From contig JAPLBE010000016.1 of the NCBI GenBank assembly GCA_026392935.1, positions 101,381-165,380 on the forward strand: a DNA stretch of 64,000 nucleotides. The letters run 5' to 3'. This document shows, in pieces, positions 1 through 11,900 of the stretch; positions within the stretch are counted from its first letter, which is position 1; every line of letters starts with the position of its first letter. A model generated the notes under the pieces. The model did not search any database and was not told where the DNA came from. It saw only the letters and a program-made list of their open reading frames with translations. Source of the DNA: Actinomycetota bacterium. GTDB lineage: Bacteria; Actinomycetota; Actinomycetes; Nanopelagicales; Nanopelagicaceae. Both the position numbers and the translations under genes were made by a program.

Positions 1-1
1 C

Positions 2-166
2 CACGGAATTCCTCAATCGCTGCCTGCATCGAAGATGGAAGTTATTTCAGATGACTGGCGTACCAACCCAGTGACTCAAATCCGTTGGGGACTTCATTAC
101 ATAGACCTTCGCTATGACACACCCTGCCGCGCATGGTCAAAATTCCAGCGCAGCCGTTACTACTAA
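2..166 (+). CDS. C-terminal fragment of a secreted transglycosylase-like (aggregation-promoting-factor C-term type) protein
   Basis: Frame 2 reads HGIPQSLPASKMEVISDDWRTNPVTQIRWGLHYIDLRYDTPCRAWSKFQRSRYY*, matching the typical C-terminus of actinobacterial lytic transglycosylase-like proteins; the 5' end is outside the window. Confidence 0.6.
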   Translation, partial: HGIPQSLPASKMEVISDDWRTNPVTQIRWGLHYIDLRYDTPCRAWSKFQRSRYY

Positions 167-193
167 AAACCTTTAGTTTTCGAAGGACCGAGC

Positions 194-1852
194 TTAATTT
201 TCTGGCTTGGAACCAATTGTTAATGGCCTCATTGTTTCGGCAAAGAAATCATTTCCTTTGTCATCGACAACAATGAATGCTGGGAAATCAACAACATCAA
301 TTTTCCAGACTGCTTCCATTCCTAGATCTTCGAAATCGAGAACTTCAACTTTCTTGATGCAATCCTGAGCTAGGCGAGCTGCTGGTCCACCGATAGATCC
401 AAGATAAAAACCACCATGCTTGGCGCAAGCATCGGTGACAGCCTTTGAGCGATTTCCTTTTGCTAACATCACAAAAGACCCACCATTGGCTTGGAAATAA
501 TCAACGTAGGAATCCATACGTCCGGCAGTTGTTGGTCCAAATGAACCAGATGCCATTCCGGTCGGAGTCTTTGCAGGACCTGCATAATAGACCGCGTAAT
601 TCTTTAAGTAATCTGGCATCGGTTTTCCAGCATCGAGCATCTCCTTGATGCGTGCGTGGGCAATATCGCGAGCAACCACGATGGTTCCGGTCAGCGATAC
701 ACGAGTCTTTACTGGGTGCTTTGAAAGTTCTGCGCGAATTGCATCCATAGGTTGATTGAGATCAATTGCAACAACATTGTCGTTCAGATGTTCATCAGTG
801 GTTTCTGGCAAGAAATGTGCTGGTTCTGTCTCTAGTTGCTCAATAAAGATTCCATCTTTTGTGATTTTCGCTTTTGCTTGGCGATCAGCAGAACATGAGA
901 CCGCGATAGCAATTGGCAGAGATGCTCCATGGCGAGGCAAGCGAACTACGCGCACATCGTGGCAGAAGTACTTACCGCCAAACTGTGCGCCAATGCCTAA
1001 CTTTTGGGTCAGTTTAAATACTTCTTCTTCCAGTGCCAGGTCGCGGAAACCATGTCCAGTAGCTGCATCACCTGATGTAGGCAGACCATCTAAGTAGTGA
1101 GTGCTCGCAAGCTTTGAAGTTTTTACAGTGTGCTCTGCGCTAGTTCCGCCAATCACAATAGCCAAGTGATACGGAGGACATGCTGCGGTTCCGATGGAAC
1201 GTAGCTTCTCATCAAGCCAATTCATAAATGAGGCTGGATTAAGTACTGCCTTTGTCTCTTGGTAGAGGAATGACTTGTTTGCACTGCCGCCACCTTTAGC
1301 GATAAACATGAAGTTGTATTCATCTTGATGGTCGCTATCGGCATAAATCTCAATTTGCGCAGGCAAGTTATTGCCGGTGTTCTTCTCTTCCCATGTTGTT
1401 ACAGGAGCCATCTGTGAATATCGAAGGTTTAACTTTGTATACGCGTCATAGACGCCTTGAGACAGTGCAACTTCATCTTTTGAGGAGGTGAGAACGTACT
1501 GCCCTTTCTTTCCCATAATCAGAGCCGTGCCAGTGTCCTGACACATAGGAAGAACTCCACCAGCGGCGATATTGGCATTCTTGAGAAGGTCGAGGGCAAC
1601 AAAGCGATCGTTTGCTGAGCTTTCTGGATCTGTAAGAATTTTGGCTAATTGTTCTAGGTGCTCGCTACGAAGATAATGCGAAATATCGTGAATCGCAGTT
1701 TCGGTAAGTAAGGTCAATGCTTCAGCTGAAACCTGTAGGAATTCTTTATCACCCAGTTTTACAACACTGACGCCTTCTTTGCTTATCAGGCGGTACTTAG
1801 TTGTATCCGGGCCAAGCGGAAGGAGATCTGAATATGTAAATTGTGGAGACAT
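194..1852 (-). CDS. fum: Fumarate hydratase, class I
   Basis: 552 aa; class I fumarase motifs ([26 protein letters not shown]). Confidence 0.9.
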   Translation of the reverse strand: MSPQFTYSDLLPLGPDTTKYRLISKEGVSVVKLGDKEFLQVSAEALTLLTETAIHDISHYLRSEHLEQLAKILTDPESSANDRFVALDLLKNANIAAGGVLPMCQDTGTALIMGKKGQYVLTSSKDEVALSQGVYDAYTKLNLRYSQMAPVTTWEEKNTGNNLPAQIEIYADSDHQDEYNFMFIAKGGGSANKSFLYQETKAVLNPASFMNWLDEKLRSIGTAACPPYHLAIVIGGTSAEHTVKTSKLASTHYLDGLPTSGDAATGHGFRDLALEEEVFKLTQKLGIGAQFGGKYFCHDVRVVRLPRHGASLPIAIAVSCSADRQAKAKITKDGIFIEQLETEPAHFLPETTDEHLNDNVVAIDLNQPMDAIRAELSKHPVKTRVSLTGTIVVARDIAHARIKEMLDAGKPMPDYLKNYAVYYAGPAKTPTGMASGSFGPTTAGRMDSYVDYFQANGGSFVMLAKGNRSKAVTDACAKHGGFYLGSIGGPAARLAQDCIKKVEVLDFEDLGMEAVWKIDVVDFPAFIVVDDKGNDFFAETMRPLTIGSKPEN

Positions 1853-2070
1853 TATTCATCTCCAGATTTTGGAGTAGAAGTCTTTGCTGCATCTAACTTC
1901 TTCTTCGCACCATCTAGCCATTCCTGGCAAATCTTTGCAAGCTCTTCTCCGCGCTCCCACAACTTGAGGGATTCTTCAAGAGTGGCACTGCCATCTTCAA
2001 GAGATTCAACAATCTCGGCTAGTTCGTCGCGAGCCTCTTCGTAGCTGGGCTTTGCATCTTTAGCGGCCAT
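1852..2070 (-). CDS. xseB: Exodeoxyribonuclease VII small subunit
   Basis: [44 protein letters not shown] is typical XseB; adjacent to xseA; start moved to the internal ATG at 2070 because TAGATT-N6 precedes it. Confidence 0.9.
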   Translation of the reverse strand: MAAKDAKPSYEEARDELAEIVESLEDGSATLEESLKLWERGEELAKICQEWLDGAKKKLDAAKTSTPKSGDE

Positions 2071-2104
2071 GTGCACAATCTACTCTCGATTTACCAAACT
2101 TGAT

Positions 2105-3310
2105 TTACAAGACTTGATTAACTGTGGCGCTGGTCTCGCCCTTAGCGACGCGGATTCGTAAGCGAGTACCGCTCTTCACCTTTGCGGCATCGCGCACAAT
2201 TGCACCATCTTCTAACTGCACCACTGCATAGCCGCGGTCCATAGTCGATTGTGGCGAGAGCGAACGCAGGTGTGCTTTTACGCCCTTTAGCTCCTTCTTC
2301 TCAATCTCAAGAATTGATGCAAAACTGCGAATCGAACGATCGCGCCATGCTTTGATTTCATCGCGTCGCGTTGAAACCATGACTGATGGATCTTTCATCA
2401 CTGGTCGATTGCGCAACTGCGCAATCTGATTTAACTCAAAGTCGATTGTCGAAACTAGCCGGCGGTACATGCGATCACGAATTTTTTCGATATCGCTGAT
2501 CTCTTGAGCAATATCTGGCACCACACGCTTTGCGGCATCTGTGGGCGTTGATGCTCGGTAATCAGCAACATAATCTAGAAGTGGTGCATCTTTTTCATGG
2601 CCAATTGCGCTCACGATTGGCGTTGTGCATTGTGCCGCTAAACGTACAAGTGATTCATCGCTAAAGGGCAGGAGATCTTCAAATGAACCTCCGCCTCGAG
2701 TAATGATGATGACATCTACTTCAGTATCGGCTTCTAATTCAGCAAGAGCCTGCGAAACCTCAACAACGGCTGCAGCGCCTTGAACAGTTACTTCACGAAT
2801 TTCAAACTGCACTGCAGGCCAACGCCTACGAGCATTTTCTACAACATCTTTCATAGCATCGGTATTGCGGCCGCAAATCAATCCAACTTTTCGTGGCAAG
2901 CGAGGTAGTGCAACTTTACGGTCTGCACTAAATAACCCTTCAGCAGCCAACTTCTCCTTGAGCGCTTCTAGCCGTGCAAGAAGCTCGCCGACTCCAACTT
3001 GGCGGATTTCTTTTGCAGACATTGTGAGAGAACCATTTTTGGTAAACCATGATGGTTTTGCATAGATAACCACGCGTGCATTTGCAGGTAGTGGTTGTAC
3101 CGACGCCAATACAGTTTTGTAACACATCACCGAGATGCTCATATCGGCGCTGGTATCTCGAAGGCGCATGAAAGCCATGCCACCACTTCGTTCGTTCAGT
3201 TCTGAGATTTCGCCTTCAATCCAGATTGGGCCTAAACGATCAACATATTCTTTGATTGCTTCAGAGACCACACGCACTGGCGCAGGGGATTCACTTGAAG
3301 TTTCGAACAT
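2105..3310 (-). CDS. xseA: Exodeoxyribonuclease VII large subunit
   Basis: 401 aa; N-terminal OB-fold plus [17 protein letters not shown] motif. Confidence 0.93.
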   Translation of the reverse strand: MFETSSESPAPVRVVSEAIKEYVDRLGPIWIEGEISELNERSGGMAFMRLRDTSADMSISVMCYKTVLASVQPLPANARVVIYAKPSWFTKNGSLTMSAKEIRQVGVGELLARLEALKEKLAAEGLFSADRKVALPRLPRKVGLICGRNTDAMKDVVENARRRWPAVQFEIREVTVQGAAAVVEVSQALAELEADTEVDVIIITRGGGSFEDLLPFSDESLVRLAAQCTTPIVSAIGHEKDAPLLDYVADYRASTPTDAAKRVVPDIAQEISDIEKIRDRMYRRLVSTIDFELNQIAQLRNRPVMKDPSVMVSTRRDEIKAWRDRSIRSFASILEIEKKELKGVKAHLRSLSPQSTMDRGYAVVQLEDGAIVRDAAKVKSGTRLRIRVAKGETSATVNQVL

Positions 3311-3336
3311 GGGAAGAGCCTATTAGACTGCCGCTT

Positions 3337-4284
3337 ATGAGCAAGAGAGTTTTACTGGCTGCGCCACGTGGATATTGCGCCGGAGTGGACCGAGCTGTGA
3401 TTGCCGTTGAAAAATCTCTTGAACTTTATGGCGCACCGATTTACGTCCGCAAAGAGATTGTCCACAACAAGCATGTTGTTTCAACACTTGAACAACGAGG
3501 CGTGATTTTTGTTAACGAGACCGATGAAGTTCCAGAAGGCGCAACTGTTGTTTTCTCAGCTCACGGTGTATCACCTGCAGTTCATGCTGAGGCTGCCTCA
3601 CGAAACTTAAAGACTATTGATGCAACCTGTCCGCTTGTTACTAAGGTGCATAACGAAGTAAAGCGTTTTGCTGATGATGAAACTGAGATTCTTTTGATTG
3701 GTCACAATGGGCACGAAGAAGTAGAAGGAACAGCTGGAGAAGCTCCAGGAAAAGTTCGCATAGTTGATGGGCTCGATGAAGCTCGTACCGTTGTTCCAAC
3801 TCCAGGTAAGAAATTAGTTTGGCTGACTCAGACCACTCTCTCGGTCGATGAAACTATGCAATCAGTTGCAATCCTTAAAGATCGATTCCCAGAAATTGCT
3901 AATCCACCATCTGATGACATTTGCTATGCAACACAAAATCGCCAAGAGGCAATTAAGGCAATTGCTCCTCAAGCAGATTTAGTGATAGTTGTTGGATCAA
4001 CAAACTCGTCTAACTCAGTTCGACTTGTAGAAGTTGCACTTGAGTACGGTGCTAAAGCTGCTTATCTTGTGGATTATGCAGCTGAGGTAAAAGAGGAGTG
4101 GTTAGAGAAGGCAGAGATTATCGGCGTGACAAGCGGTGCATCGGTTCCAGAAATTCTCGTAACAGATTTGCTCAACTTTTTGGATATGCACGGTTACAAC
4201 GATGTGCAAGAGATTAAGGCAACTGAAGAATCACTTCTCTTTGCGCTACCAAAAGAGCTTCGCAAAGAACTCAATAAAAGGTAG
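3337..4284 (+). CDS. ispH: 4-hydroxy-3-methylbut-2-enyl diphosphate reductase
   Basis: [38 protein letters not shown]; start trimmed from the ORF track to ATG 3337. Confidence 0.93.
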   Translation: MSKRVLLAAPRGYCAGVDRAVIAVEKSLELYGAPIYVRKEIVHNKHVVSTLEQRGVIFVNETDEVPEGATVVFSAHGVSPAVHAEAASRNLKTIDATCPLVTKVHNEVKRFADDETEILLIGHNGHEEVEGTAGEAPGKVRIVDGLDEARTVVPTPGKKLVWLTQTTLSVDETMQSVAILKDRFPEIANPPSDDICYATQNRQEAIKAIAPQADLVIVVGSTNSSNSVRLVEVALEYGAKAAYLVDYAAEVKEEWLEKAEIIGVTSGASVPEILVTDLLNFLDMHGYNDVQEIKATEESLLFALPKELRKELNKR

Positions 4285-4287
4285 TTA

Positions 4288-4707
4288 CTAGCTCTCTACT
4301 GATCGCTTTGATGGACGGCTCTTCGCCTTCTCATTAAGAAACATAAACCAGGCATAGAGCGCGCTGACCAGCAAGAACGGTGCAACGCTTGCAAGTGAAG
4401 CAATGAAATCAACACCAACTCTTGTAGGGCGAAGACCATCGTTAAGAATTGTGATGAGAAGTGCTGTAGATGCATAAGCAATAGGTGGAGTGACTGCTGC
4501 AACATAGCGAGTGCCAGTTCTGCCATAACGGACGCCGCCAAAGGTAACTAAGGCAATAATGATTCCAGAGATGACTCCGGCACCTGAGCGAATCCAGATT
4601 TCAAGTGATGCGATGATAAAGATAAAGAGAGATTGAAGAACAATCACTCCCTGCTTCTTGAGGCCAGGACCAGGGATGGTGGGCTTCTTGATTGTTCTCG
4701 TGTTCAT
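4288..4707 (-). CDS. Small integral membrane protein (DUF6542-like)
   Basis: 139 aa with several hydrophobic helices; located beside ispH/xseA. Confidence 0.5.
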   Translation of the reverse strand: MNTRTIKKPTIPGPGLKKQGVIVLQSLFIFIIASLEIWIRSGAGVISGIIIALVTFGGVRYGRTGTRYVAAVTPPIAYASTALLITILNDGLRPTRVGVDFIASLASVAPFLLVSALYAWFMFLNEKAKSRPSKRSVES

Positions 4708-4711
4708 TCTT

Positions 4712-5899
4712 CTATTCCTCTACTACTTCTACGTCAATGAAATCATCTGGTCCATCGAGTTCTGCGTTCTGCAATTCTCGTACCTTTGCAGGTGATTCTG
4801 GATATTCGATTGCGAGCTTATCTTTATCTCCAGCAACTCCAAGTTTATTGATTCGTCGAGCCGGTGCAAGAACTGTTTTTTCGGCAGTGGGAATCAGATC
4901 TTCGTAAGCCTTAGATGTTGAGTTGATTGCCTTACCGACAGCAACAATTTTCGAGTGCAGCAAAGTGATGTTCTTTAAGAATGTCGCTGCCACTTTAGTG
5001 ATGTCATCTGCATTTTCTGCAAGTTTATTTCGAGTAAAGATATGCCCCACGGTGCGCAATAAGGCCATCATGGAAGTAGGGGTTGCAAGCGTGACGCCAA
5101 CTTTAAATGCTTTTTCAAGTAGGAGCGGATCAAGTCGAAGTGATTCTGCGAGAAGGGTTTCGAAGGGAAGGAAGAGCACTACAAAATCTGGCGAGTTTTG
5201 GGACTTGTGGTAACCGCGCTTGGAGAGAGCATCTACATGCTTGAGCAAATCTTTTGTGTGCTGCAGCAAGAGTTCGTCACGCTCTGCTTGGTTATCGGTA
5301 CCGAAAGCTTCAAGGAATCTATCGAATGGAAACTTGGAATCGATAAACAACTTAGAGCCACCTGGCATTGCAACTGTGATATCTGGAATACCAGAAGAGT
5401 CAGCATCGGTTGTAGAGCGCTGGGCTACATACTCGTGGTCTTCTCGTAAACCAGCTTGTTCAAGCAACAGTTCGAGTTGGGCTTCTCCAAATTTTCCACG
5501 AGTCTGCGAATTAGAGAGTGCGCCAGCAATTTTCTTCGTCTCATCAAAGAAGGTGGTAGATGCTTTACGCATCTCATCGATTGTGCCGATGAGTTGAGTT
5601 TCAGAGGCGACTCTCTTCTCTGCAGCATCCTGTGCTTGTGCGCGCATGCGTTCGACAGTCGTTTTCATCTCTTCCATCTGCGTTGCAATCTTTGTTTCAT
5701 TTTCATTCTTTGCTTCTGACATCTTTAAACGATCTTCAGAAGCTTTCAGCAGAACTTTTACATCGTTAAGTTCTTGCGAAATTCGCGACGAATCACCACC
5801 AACTGATGCAGATTTAATTCTGGCAATCCACATACCGAGGGCGAGGCCAATAAAAAGGCCAATAATCAGAGTTATTAAGGTCACGAGTGCGCTGGACAT
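4712..5899 (-). CDS. rmuC: DNA recombination protein RmuC
   Basis: N-terminal TM, coiled coil, then RGKFGEAQLELLLEQAGL and IDSKFPFDRFLEA. Confidence 0.87.
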   Translation of the reverse strand: MSSALVTLITLIIGLFIGLALGMWIARIKSASVGGDSSRISQELNDVKVLLKASEDRLKMSEAKNENETKIATQMEEMKTTVERMRAQAQDAAEKRVASETQLIGTIDEMRKASTTFFDETKKIAGALSNSQTRGKFGEAQLELLLEQAGLREDHEYVAQRSTTDADSSGIPDITVAMPGGSKLFIDSKFPFDRFLEAFGTDNQAERDELLLQHTKDLLKHVDALSKRGYHKSQNSPDFVVLFLPFETLLAESLRLDPLLLEKAFKVGVTLATPTSMMALLRTVGHIFTRNKLAENADDITKVAATFLKNITLLHSKIVAVGKAINSTSKAYEDLIPTAEKTVLAPARRINKLGVAGDKDKLAIEYPESPAKVRELQNAELDGPDDFIDVEVVEE

Positions 5900-5950
5900 G
5901 GGGCAATCGTGGCAGGAGGCACCGACAATCCCGCGTAGGCTGTCCTACTT

Positions 5951-7024
5951 ATGAGCCTCTCAATTGGAATCGTCGGACTCCCGAATGTGGGAAAGTCGAC
6001 CCTATTTAATGCTCTAACTAAGAACAATGTCCTGGCTGCAAACTATCCCTTCGCCACCATCGAGCCCAATGTTGGCGTCGTAGGCGTACCTGACGAGCGG
6101 TTGGCCAAGCTGGCAACCATCTTCGGCTCAGAGAAGTTACTGCCGGCGGCGCTCTCATTCGTAGATATTGCTGGCATCGTAAAGGGTGCTTCAGAAGGTG
6201 CTGGTCTTGGAAATAAGTTCCTGGCAAATATTCGTGAAACCGATGCAATCTGCCAAGTCATCCGTGTCTTCACAGATGGCGATGTCGTGCACGTTGATGG
6301 TCGCATCGATCCATCCAGTGATATCGAAACGATTAATACGGAACTCGCGCTCGCTGATTTACAGACAATTGAAAAAGCTATTCCGCGTCTTGAAAAAGAG
6401 GCACGCGTTGCCAAAGAAAAGGCACCCGTTCTTGCTGCAGTAAAAGAGGCGAACGACTGGTTGCAATCAGGTAAGCCACTTTCGCAATCAAAAATTGATC
6501 GCACACTTTTACACGAACTTCATTTGCTGACAGCTAAACCATTCTTATATGTATTTAACGTTGATGCAGCAGAGCTTGCAGATGTTGATCTACGCACAAA
6601 GTTAGCAGCACTTGTTGCACCTGCTGAGGCAATTTTCCTAGATGCAAAAACTGAAGCAGAACTTGCCGAACTCTCTGATGAAGACGCCCTCGAGTTACTG
6701 CAAGCAATCGGACTTACCGAACCAGGTCTTGCAACACTTGCACGTGTTGGTTTCGACACTCTTGGTTTACAGACTTATTTAACTGCAGGTCCAAAAGAAA
6801 CACGTGCTTGGACTATTCATCAAGGCGATACAGCACCAATGGCAGCTGGCGTCATTCACACAGATTTCCAAAAAGGTTTCATTAAAGCTGAAATCGTTTC
6901 TTTTGCCGACTTGGTAGAAGCGGGCTCAATGGTCGAAGCGAAAGCTAAGGGCAAAGTCCGTATGGAAGGTAAGGAATACATCATGCAAGACGGAGACGTA
7001 GTGGAGTTCAGATTCAATGTCTAA
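5951..7024 (+). CDS. ychF: Redox-regulated ATPase/GTPase YchF
   Basis: MSLSIGIVGLPNVGKSTLFNALTKNNVLAANYPFATIEPNVGVV; C-terminal TGS-like domain. Confidence 0.95.
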   Translation: MSLSIGIVGLPNVGKSTLFNALTKNNVLAANYPFATIEPNVGVVGVPDERLAKLATIFGSEKLLPAALSFVDIAGIVKGASEGAGLGNKFLANIRETDAICQVIRVFTDGDVVHVDGRIDPSSDIETINTELALADLQTIEKAIPRLEKEARVAKEKAPVLAAVKEANDWLQSGKPLSQSKIDRTLLHELHLLTAKPFLYVFNVDAAELADVDLRTKLAALVAPAEAIFLDAKTEAELAELSDEDALELLQAIGLTEPGLATLARVGFDTLGLQTYLTAGPKETRAWTIHQGDTAPMAAGVIHTDFQKGFIKAEIVSFADLVEAGSMVEAKAKGKVRMEGKEYIMQDGDVVEFRFNV

Positions 7025-8945
7025 TACACCGACACAAAACACAGCCCGAGCGCGACTCAATCAAGCGCACCTTAAGGATCTTCCACGGAAGACCCGCGAC
7101 AACCTTCGCAACGTGGCGATCATCGCTCACGTTGACCACGGTAAAACAACTCTCGTTGATGCGATGTTGTGGCAATCCGGAGCTTTCGCTGCTTATAAGA
7201 AGCAAGAAGAAGGCCAAGACCGCATGATGGATTCAATGGATCTAGAACGCGAAAAGGGAATTACCATTCTTGCGAAGAACACTTCGGTAAAACGTGGTGA
7301 CACCATCATTAACATTATTGATACACCAGGCCACGCTGATTTCGGTGGCGAAGTTGAACGTGGACTTGAAATGGTTGACGGCGTGATCTTGCTCGTTGAT
7401 GCATCAGAAGGTCCACTTCCGCAGACACGTTTCGTATTGCGCAAAGCACTACAGAAGAATCTTCCGGTTATTTTGCTTATCAACAAGGTAGATCGCCCCG
7501 ATTCACGTATCGCAGAAGTTGTCGACGAGGCATATGCACTCTTCCTTGATCTCGATGCAAGTGAAGATCAAATCGAATTCCCAATTGTCTATGCATCAGC
7601 AAAAGCTGGCCGTGCATCTCTTACGCGTCCTGCAGACGGTGGCATGCCAGTTGAAGAGAATCTAGATGTTCTCTTTGACACAATCTTCTCTGCTATTCCA
7701 GCACCTGTTTATCACGAAGGTGCACCACTTCAGGCGCACGTGACAAACCTTGACTCATCACCATTCCTTGGGCGCTTGGCACTGTGCCGTGTGCACGAAG
7801 GTGTTATCAAAAAGGGACAAACAGTTTCATGGATGAAGACTGATGGAACAACTGAGCGAGTAAAGATCTCCGAACTCTTAGTTACAGAAGCGCTAGAACG
7901 TGTTCCTGCACTAGAAGCAGGACCTGGCGACATCATCGCTGTTGCGGGTATTGAGACAATCACGTTGGGTGAAACTCTTGCAGATCTTGAAAACCCACAT
8001 CAATTGCCACTTATTACAGTGGATGAACCATCAATTTCGATGACAATCGGTATCAACACATCACCACTTGCGGGTAAGAGCGGCAAGATGCTTACTGCGC
8101 GCCAAGTAAAGGATCGTCTTGATAAAGAGTTAGTCGGTAACGTTTCACTTCGCGTACTTAATACTGAACGCCCAGATACATGGGAAGTTCAAGGCCGCGG
8201 AGAACTTCAGCTAGCAGTTTTGGTTGAAATCATGAAGCGTGAAAGTTTTGAACTCACAGTGGGTAAGCCACAAGTTGTTACAAAGATGATTGATGGAAAA
8301 CTTCATGAACCTATGGAGCGTTTATCTATTGATGCTCCTGAAGAATATTTGGGTGTACTTACTCAGTTGATGGCGCTTCGTAAAGGTCGCATGGAACAAA
8401 TGGTTAATCACGGAACCGGTTGGATCCGTCTTGATTACAAAGTTCCATCACGTGGACTTATTGGTTTTCGTACCGAGTTTCTTACTGAAACTCGTGGAAC
8501 AGGTTTACTTCACCACGTATTTGATTCATATGAACCATGGTTTGGAGAACTTCGCACACGCGGAACAGGTTCACTTGTTTCAGACCGCATTGGCGCAGTA
8601 ACTTCTTATGCACTTGCTGGAATTCAAGAGCGCGGTTCTATCTTCGTAGAACCAGGTGATGAAGTCTATGAAGGCATGGTTATCGGAGAGAACTCACGTA
8701 CTGAAGATATGGATGTTAACTGTGTTCGTGAAAAGAAACTCACAAACATGCGCGCATCAGGTACAGATGATTCTGAAAAGTTGATTCCACCTAAGAAGCT
8801 GAACATGGAGGGTGCTCTCGAATTCTGTCGCGAAGATGAATGCGTTGAAGTAACACCTGCAGTCGTTCGAATCCGCAAGGTAACACTCGATGGCGCAGAG
8901 CGCGCACGCGCTACTTCACGAGCAAAGAAGAACAATCAGAGCTAA
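7017..8945 (+). CDS. typA: Translational GTPase TypA/BipA
   Basis: IAHVDHGKTTLVDAMLWQSG, NIIDTPGHADFGGEVER; 642 aa; full BipA architecture. Confidence 0.94.
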   Translation: MSNTPTQNTARARLNQAHLKDLPRKTRDNLRNVAIIAHVDHGKTTLVDAMLWQSGAFAAYKKQEEGQDRMMDSMDLEREKGITILAKNTSVKRGDTIINIIDTPGHADFGGEVERGLEMVDGVILLVDASEGPLPQTRFVLRKALQKNLPVILLINKVDRPDSRIAEVVDEAYALFLDLDASEDQIEFPIVYASAKAGRASLTRPADGGMPVEENLDVLFDTIFSAIPAPVYHEGAPLQAHVTNLDSSPFLGRLALCRVHEGVIKKGQTVSWMKTDGTTERVKISELLVTEALERVPALEAGPGDIIAVAGIETITLGETLADLENPHQLPLITVDEPSISMTIGINTSPLAGKSGKMLTARQVKDRLDKELVGNVSLRVLNTERPDTWEVQGRGELQLAVLVEIMKRESFELTVGKPQVVTKMIDGKLHEPMERLSIDAPEEYLGVLTQLMALRKGRMEQMVNHGTGWIRLDYKVPSRGLIGFRTEFLTETRGTGLLHHVFDSYEPWFGELRTRGTGSLVSDRIGAVTSYALAGIQERGSIFVEPGDEVYEGMVIGENSRTEDMDVNCVREKKLTNMRASGTDDSEKLIPPKKLNMEGALEFCREDECVEVTPAVVRIRKVTLDGAERARATSRAKKNNQS

Positions 8946-8985
8946 TTACCCCGACTTGTCAGGGCCTTACGGTTGAATACGAACT

Positions 8986-11900
8986 GTGAGTAAGAACCCT
9001 TCAACCCAGCTTCGCCTAGTGCGAGGTGCGGTTGAGGGGTTCTCTCTTTCCCTCAGCGATCAACAACGTTTATGTGTTGAACACCGTGGCTCTCCGCTGA
9101 TTATCACTGGCGCAACGGGCACAGGAAAAACTTCTGTACTTATCGAAGCTGCGTTATCGCGAATTTCTGCAGGACAGAAACCAGATTCAATTCTGATTCT
9201 TACCTACGGGCGAGATAGAGCATCTGAAATTCGAGATGCCATCGTTACTCGCTCAGAAAAGACGGCATACGAACCTCTTGCCAGAACTTTTCACTCACTT
9301 GCTTATTCAATCTTAAAGATGCGAACATCAGATGATTATCGTGAAATAGTTTTGCTTTCAGGTGCCGAGCAAGAAATGTACATCTCGGATTTACTCAAAG
9401 GTGATATCCAAGATGGATATAGAAGCTGGCATACAGATTTACATCGCAGCCCGCAATCACTTGGAGAGCCACTTGAAACTCAAGGATTTGTTCGAGAACT
9501 TCGCGATCTCATTATGCGTGCCAATGAACGTGGAATTACCCCAGATCAATTAGCCGAGCGCGGTCATCAACTTGGCGAAAAGTATTGGCCTGGAGCTGCA
9601 GATTTCTGGAAGAGATATTTAGGTTCGATGACGCTGCAGGAAATTTCTGCCGGCGATGCCAAAGTTCGTATCGATCCTTCAGAGATCATCAATACTGCAA
9701 TTAATTATCTTCGCGCTAATCAAGATCTTTTAACTGAGCTTCGCAAGCGCTTCACAACAATTATTGTCGATGAATTCCAAGAGAGCGATCCAGCTCAGCG
9801 CACTTTGCTATCACTTCTTACTGGCTCTGATCTCATTATTGTCGCTGATACTGCAAGTGCTGTTGGCCGCTTCCGCGGAGCAGATCCTGAAGGAGTCTCG
9901 GCAGTTCTAGATTCGTATCTGGCTGCAGGTGCGAAAAAGATTGAGCTGACAGAGAATTTCCGCGGAACACCTGTTGTGAGCACTGCGCGCTTAACCTCTG
10001 AATCAGAAGAGGCGCAATACATCGCATACCAATTCAAGCGAGCACATTTGATGCAAGGAATTCCGTACTCGCAGATGGCCGTCATTGTGCGTTCACATGG
10101 CCAGACTGCCTCTGCAATTCGCCGTGCATTTTCGCAAGTTTCAATTCCGACTGCGGGAGATATTGAAGCGCTAGCTAATAACGCTGCCATTGCGCCATTT
10201 TTATTACTCGCCCGCGTGGCAACGGGTGCACAACCTCTGAATTTAGAGACTGCCGAAAAGCTGCTTACAGCTGAATTCGGGGGAGCAACGTCGGTCTCAC
10301 TTAGGCGCACACGTGCTGCACTGTTAGCTGCGCGTGATGAAGCACAGGACAAACGCTCCGGCACACAACTTATCATCGATGCAATTCTTACAGGAGATAT
10401 TGCTATCGAAGATTCTGCAGAGTTAATGCGCGTTTATGCACTTCTGGCAGCGGCAAAGAAGTCAATCGCTAAGAAAACCGCAACTATTCATGATTTGCTC
10501 TGGGTCATTTGGAATACGGCAGAGACCAGTGATGGCATCAAACTCAGTGATGCGTGGCGAGATGCCGCGTTACGTGGTGGCGCACGAGGCGCAGCTGCTG
10601 ATCGCGATCTCGATGCCATGATTCAACTCTTTGATACCGCTGCGCGCCATATTGAACGCTTTCCTGGAGCAAAACCAAACTCTTTCCTTGCTGAAATCGA
10701 GAAAGAAACAATTGTCTCTGACCTCATCACTGCACGTGGTGTTCGTCCCGATGTTATTGAAATTCTTACCGTGCACTCTGCAAAAGGTCGTCAATGGCAG
10801 CATGTAGCAGTCGCCGGTGTGCAAGAAGGTGCATGGCCAAACTTAAAGCAACGAAGTTCGCTACTAGGTGCCGAGCGATTGGTAGAACGAGTTCGCCATG
10901 GTGATGATTTAGCGCAAGTTGCTCTCGACATGATTGCAGCATCGTCATTGGCAGAAGATGAAGCACGTCTATTTCACGTTGCAACAACTCGTGCCCGTCA
11001 ATCACTTCTTGTGACAGCAATATCGCGCGAAGATGCAACTCCATCAATCTTCTTTGAAGATCTTGCAGAGTCACTGCATGCCACGGACTCGGTAGTTGAA
11101 GTTCCACGACCACTTACTGCATCAGCACTTGTTGCAACCCTTCGCCGGGAAGTACATCTGTCTTCTAATAAAGATGCAGCATCGTTACTCAAGACGCTGA
11201 GTTCCAACGGAATACACGTGGCTACGCCATCGAATTGGCTGGGTTCTGCTCCAATGACTACGGATGCGCCTGTTATTGATGCTGGTGCACTTGTTCCAGT
11301 CTCCCCATCTGGAGCCGAAAATTTCACTGAATGCGGCCTTAAATGGTTCCTTGAAAAGAGCGGCGGTACCGATGGAGATTCCACTGCGCAATTATTGGGA
11401 TCTGTCATCCATGAATTCGCACGCCTTAAAGTGGAAGAACCCGGAATCACTGACGAACAATTACAGAGCAAACTAATTGATTCATGGTCGCTCATTGATG
11501 ATAGCCAAGGCTGGATAAGCAGCGCCGCACTTGCCCGTGCAAAGAAGATGTTAGAACGCTTCTCTGTATTTCATTCGAAATCACTTTCAGATAACAATCG
11601 TACGGTTGCTGGCGTCGAAAAGAGTTTCGAAATCACAGTGGGACGTGCACTCATCAGGGGAAATGTCGATCGCATTGAAGTTGATAGTGATGGCAAGCAT
11701 TACATCATCGACTTCAAAACCGGAAAGAAAGAAATTTCAGGAGATGATGCAAAGACCAACTTGCAGCTTGCGTGTTATCAACTAGGTGTAGTTCTCGATG
11801 GCTTTGAAGAGAAACTGAAATCTACAGAAGTTTTGGGTGCACAACTTGTCTACCTTGCAAGTAAGAATAAGAGTTACAGCACCCGCGAGCAAGATCCGTT

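Noticed and set aside
756-1097. Antisense ORF on + strand opposite fum (and many similar overlap ORFs in the track)
   Set aside because: No family resemblance or start signals; expected by chance opposite real genes
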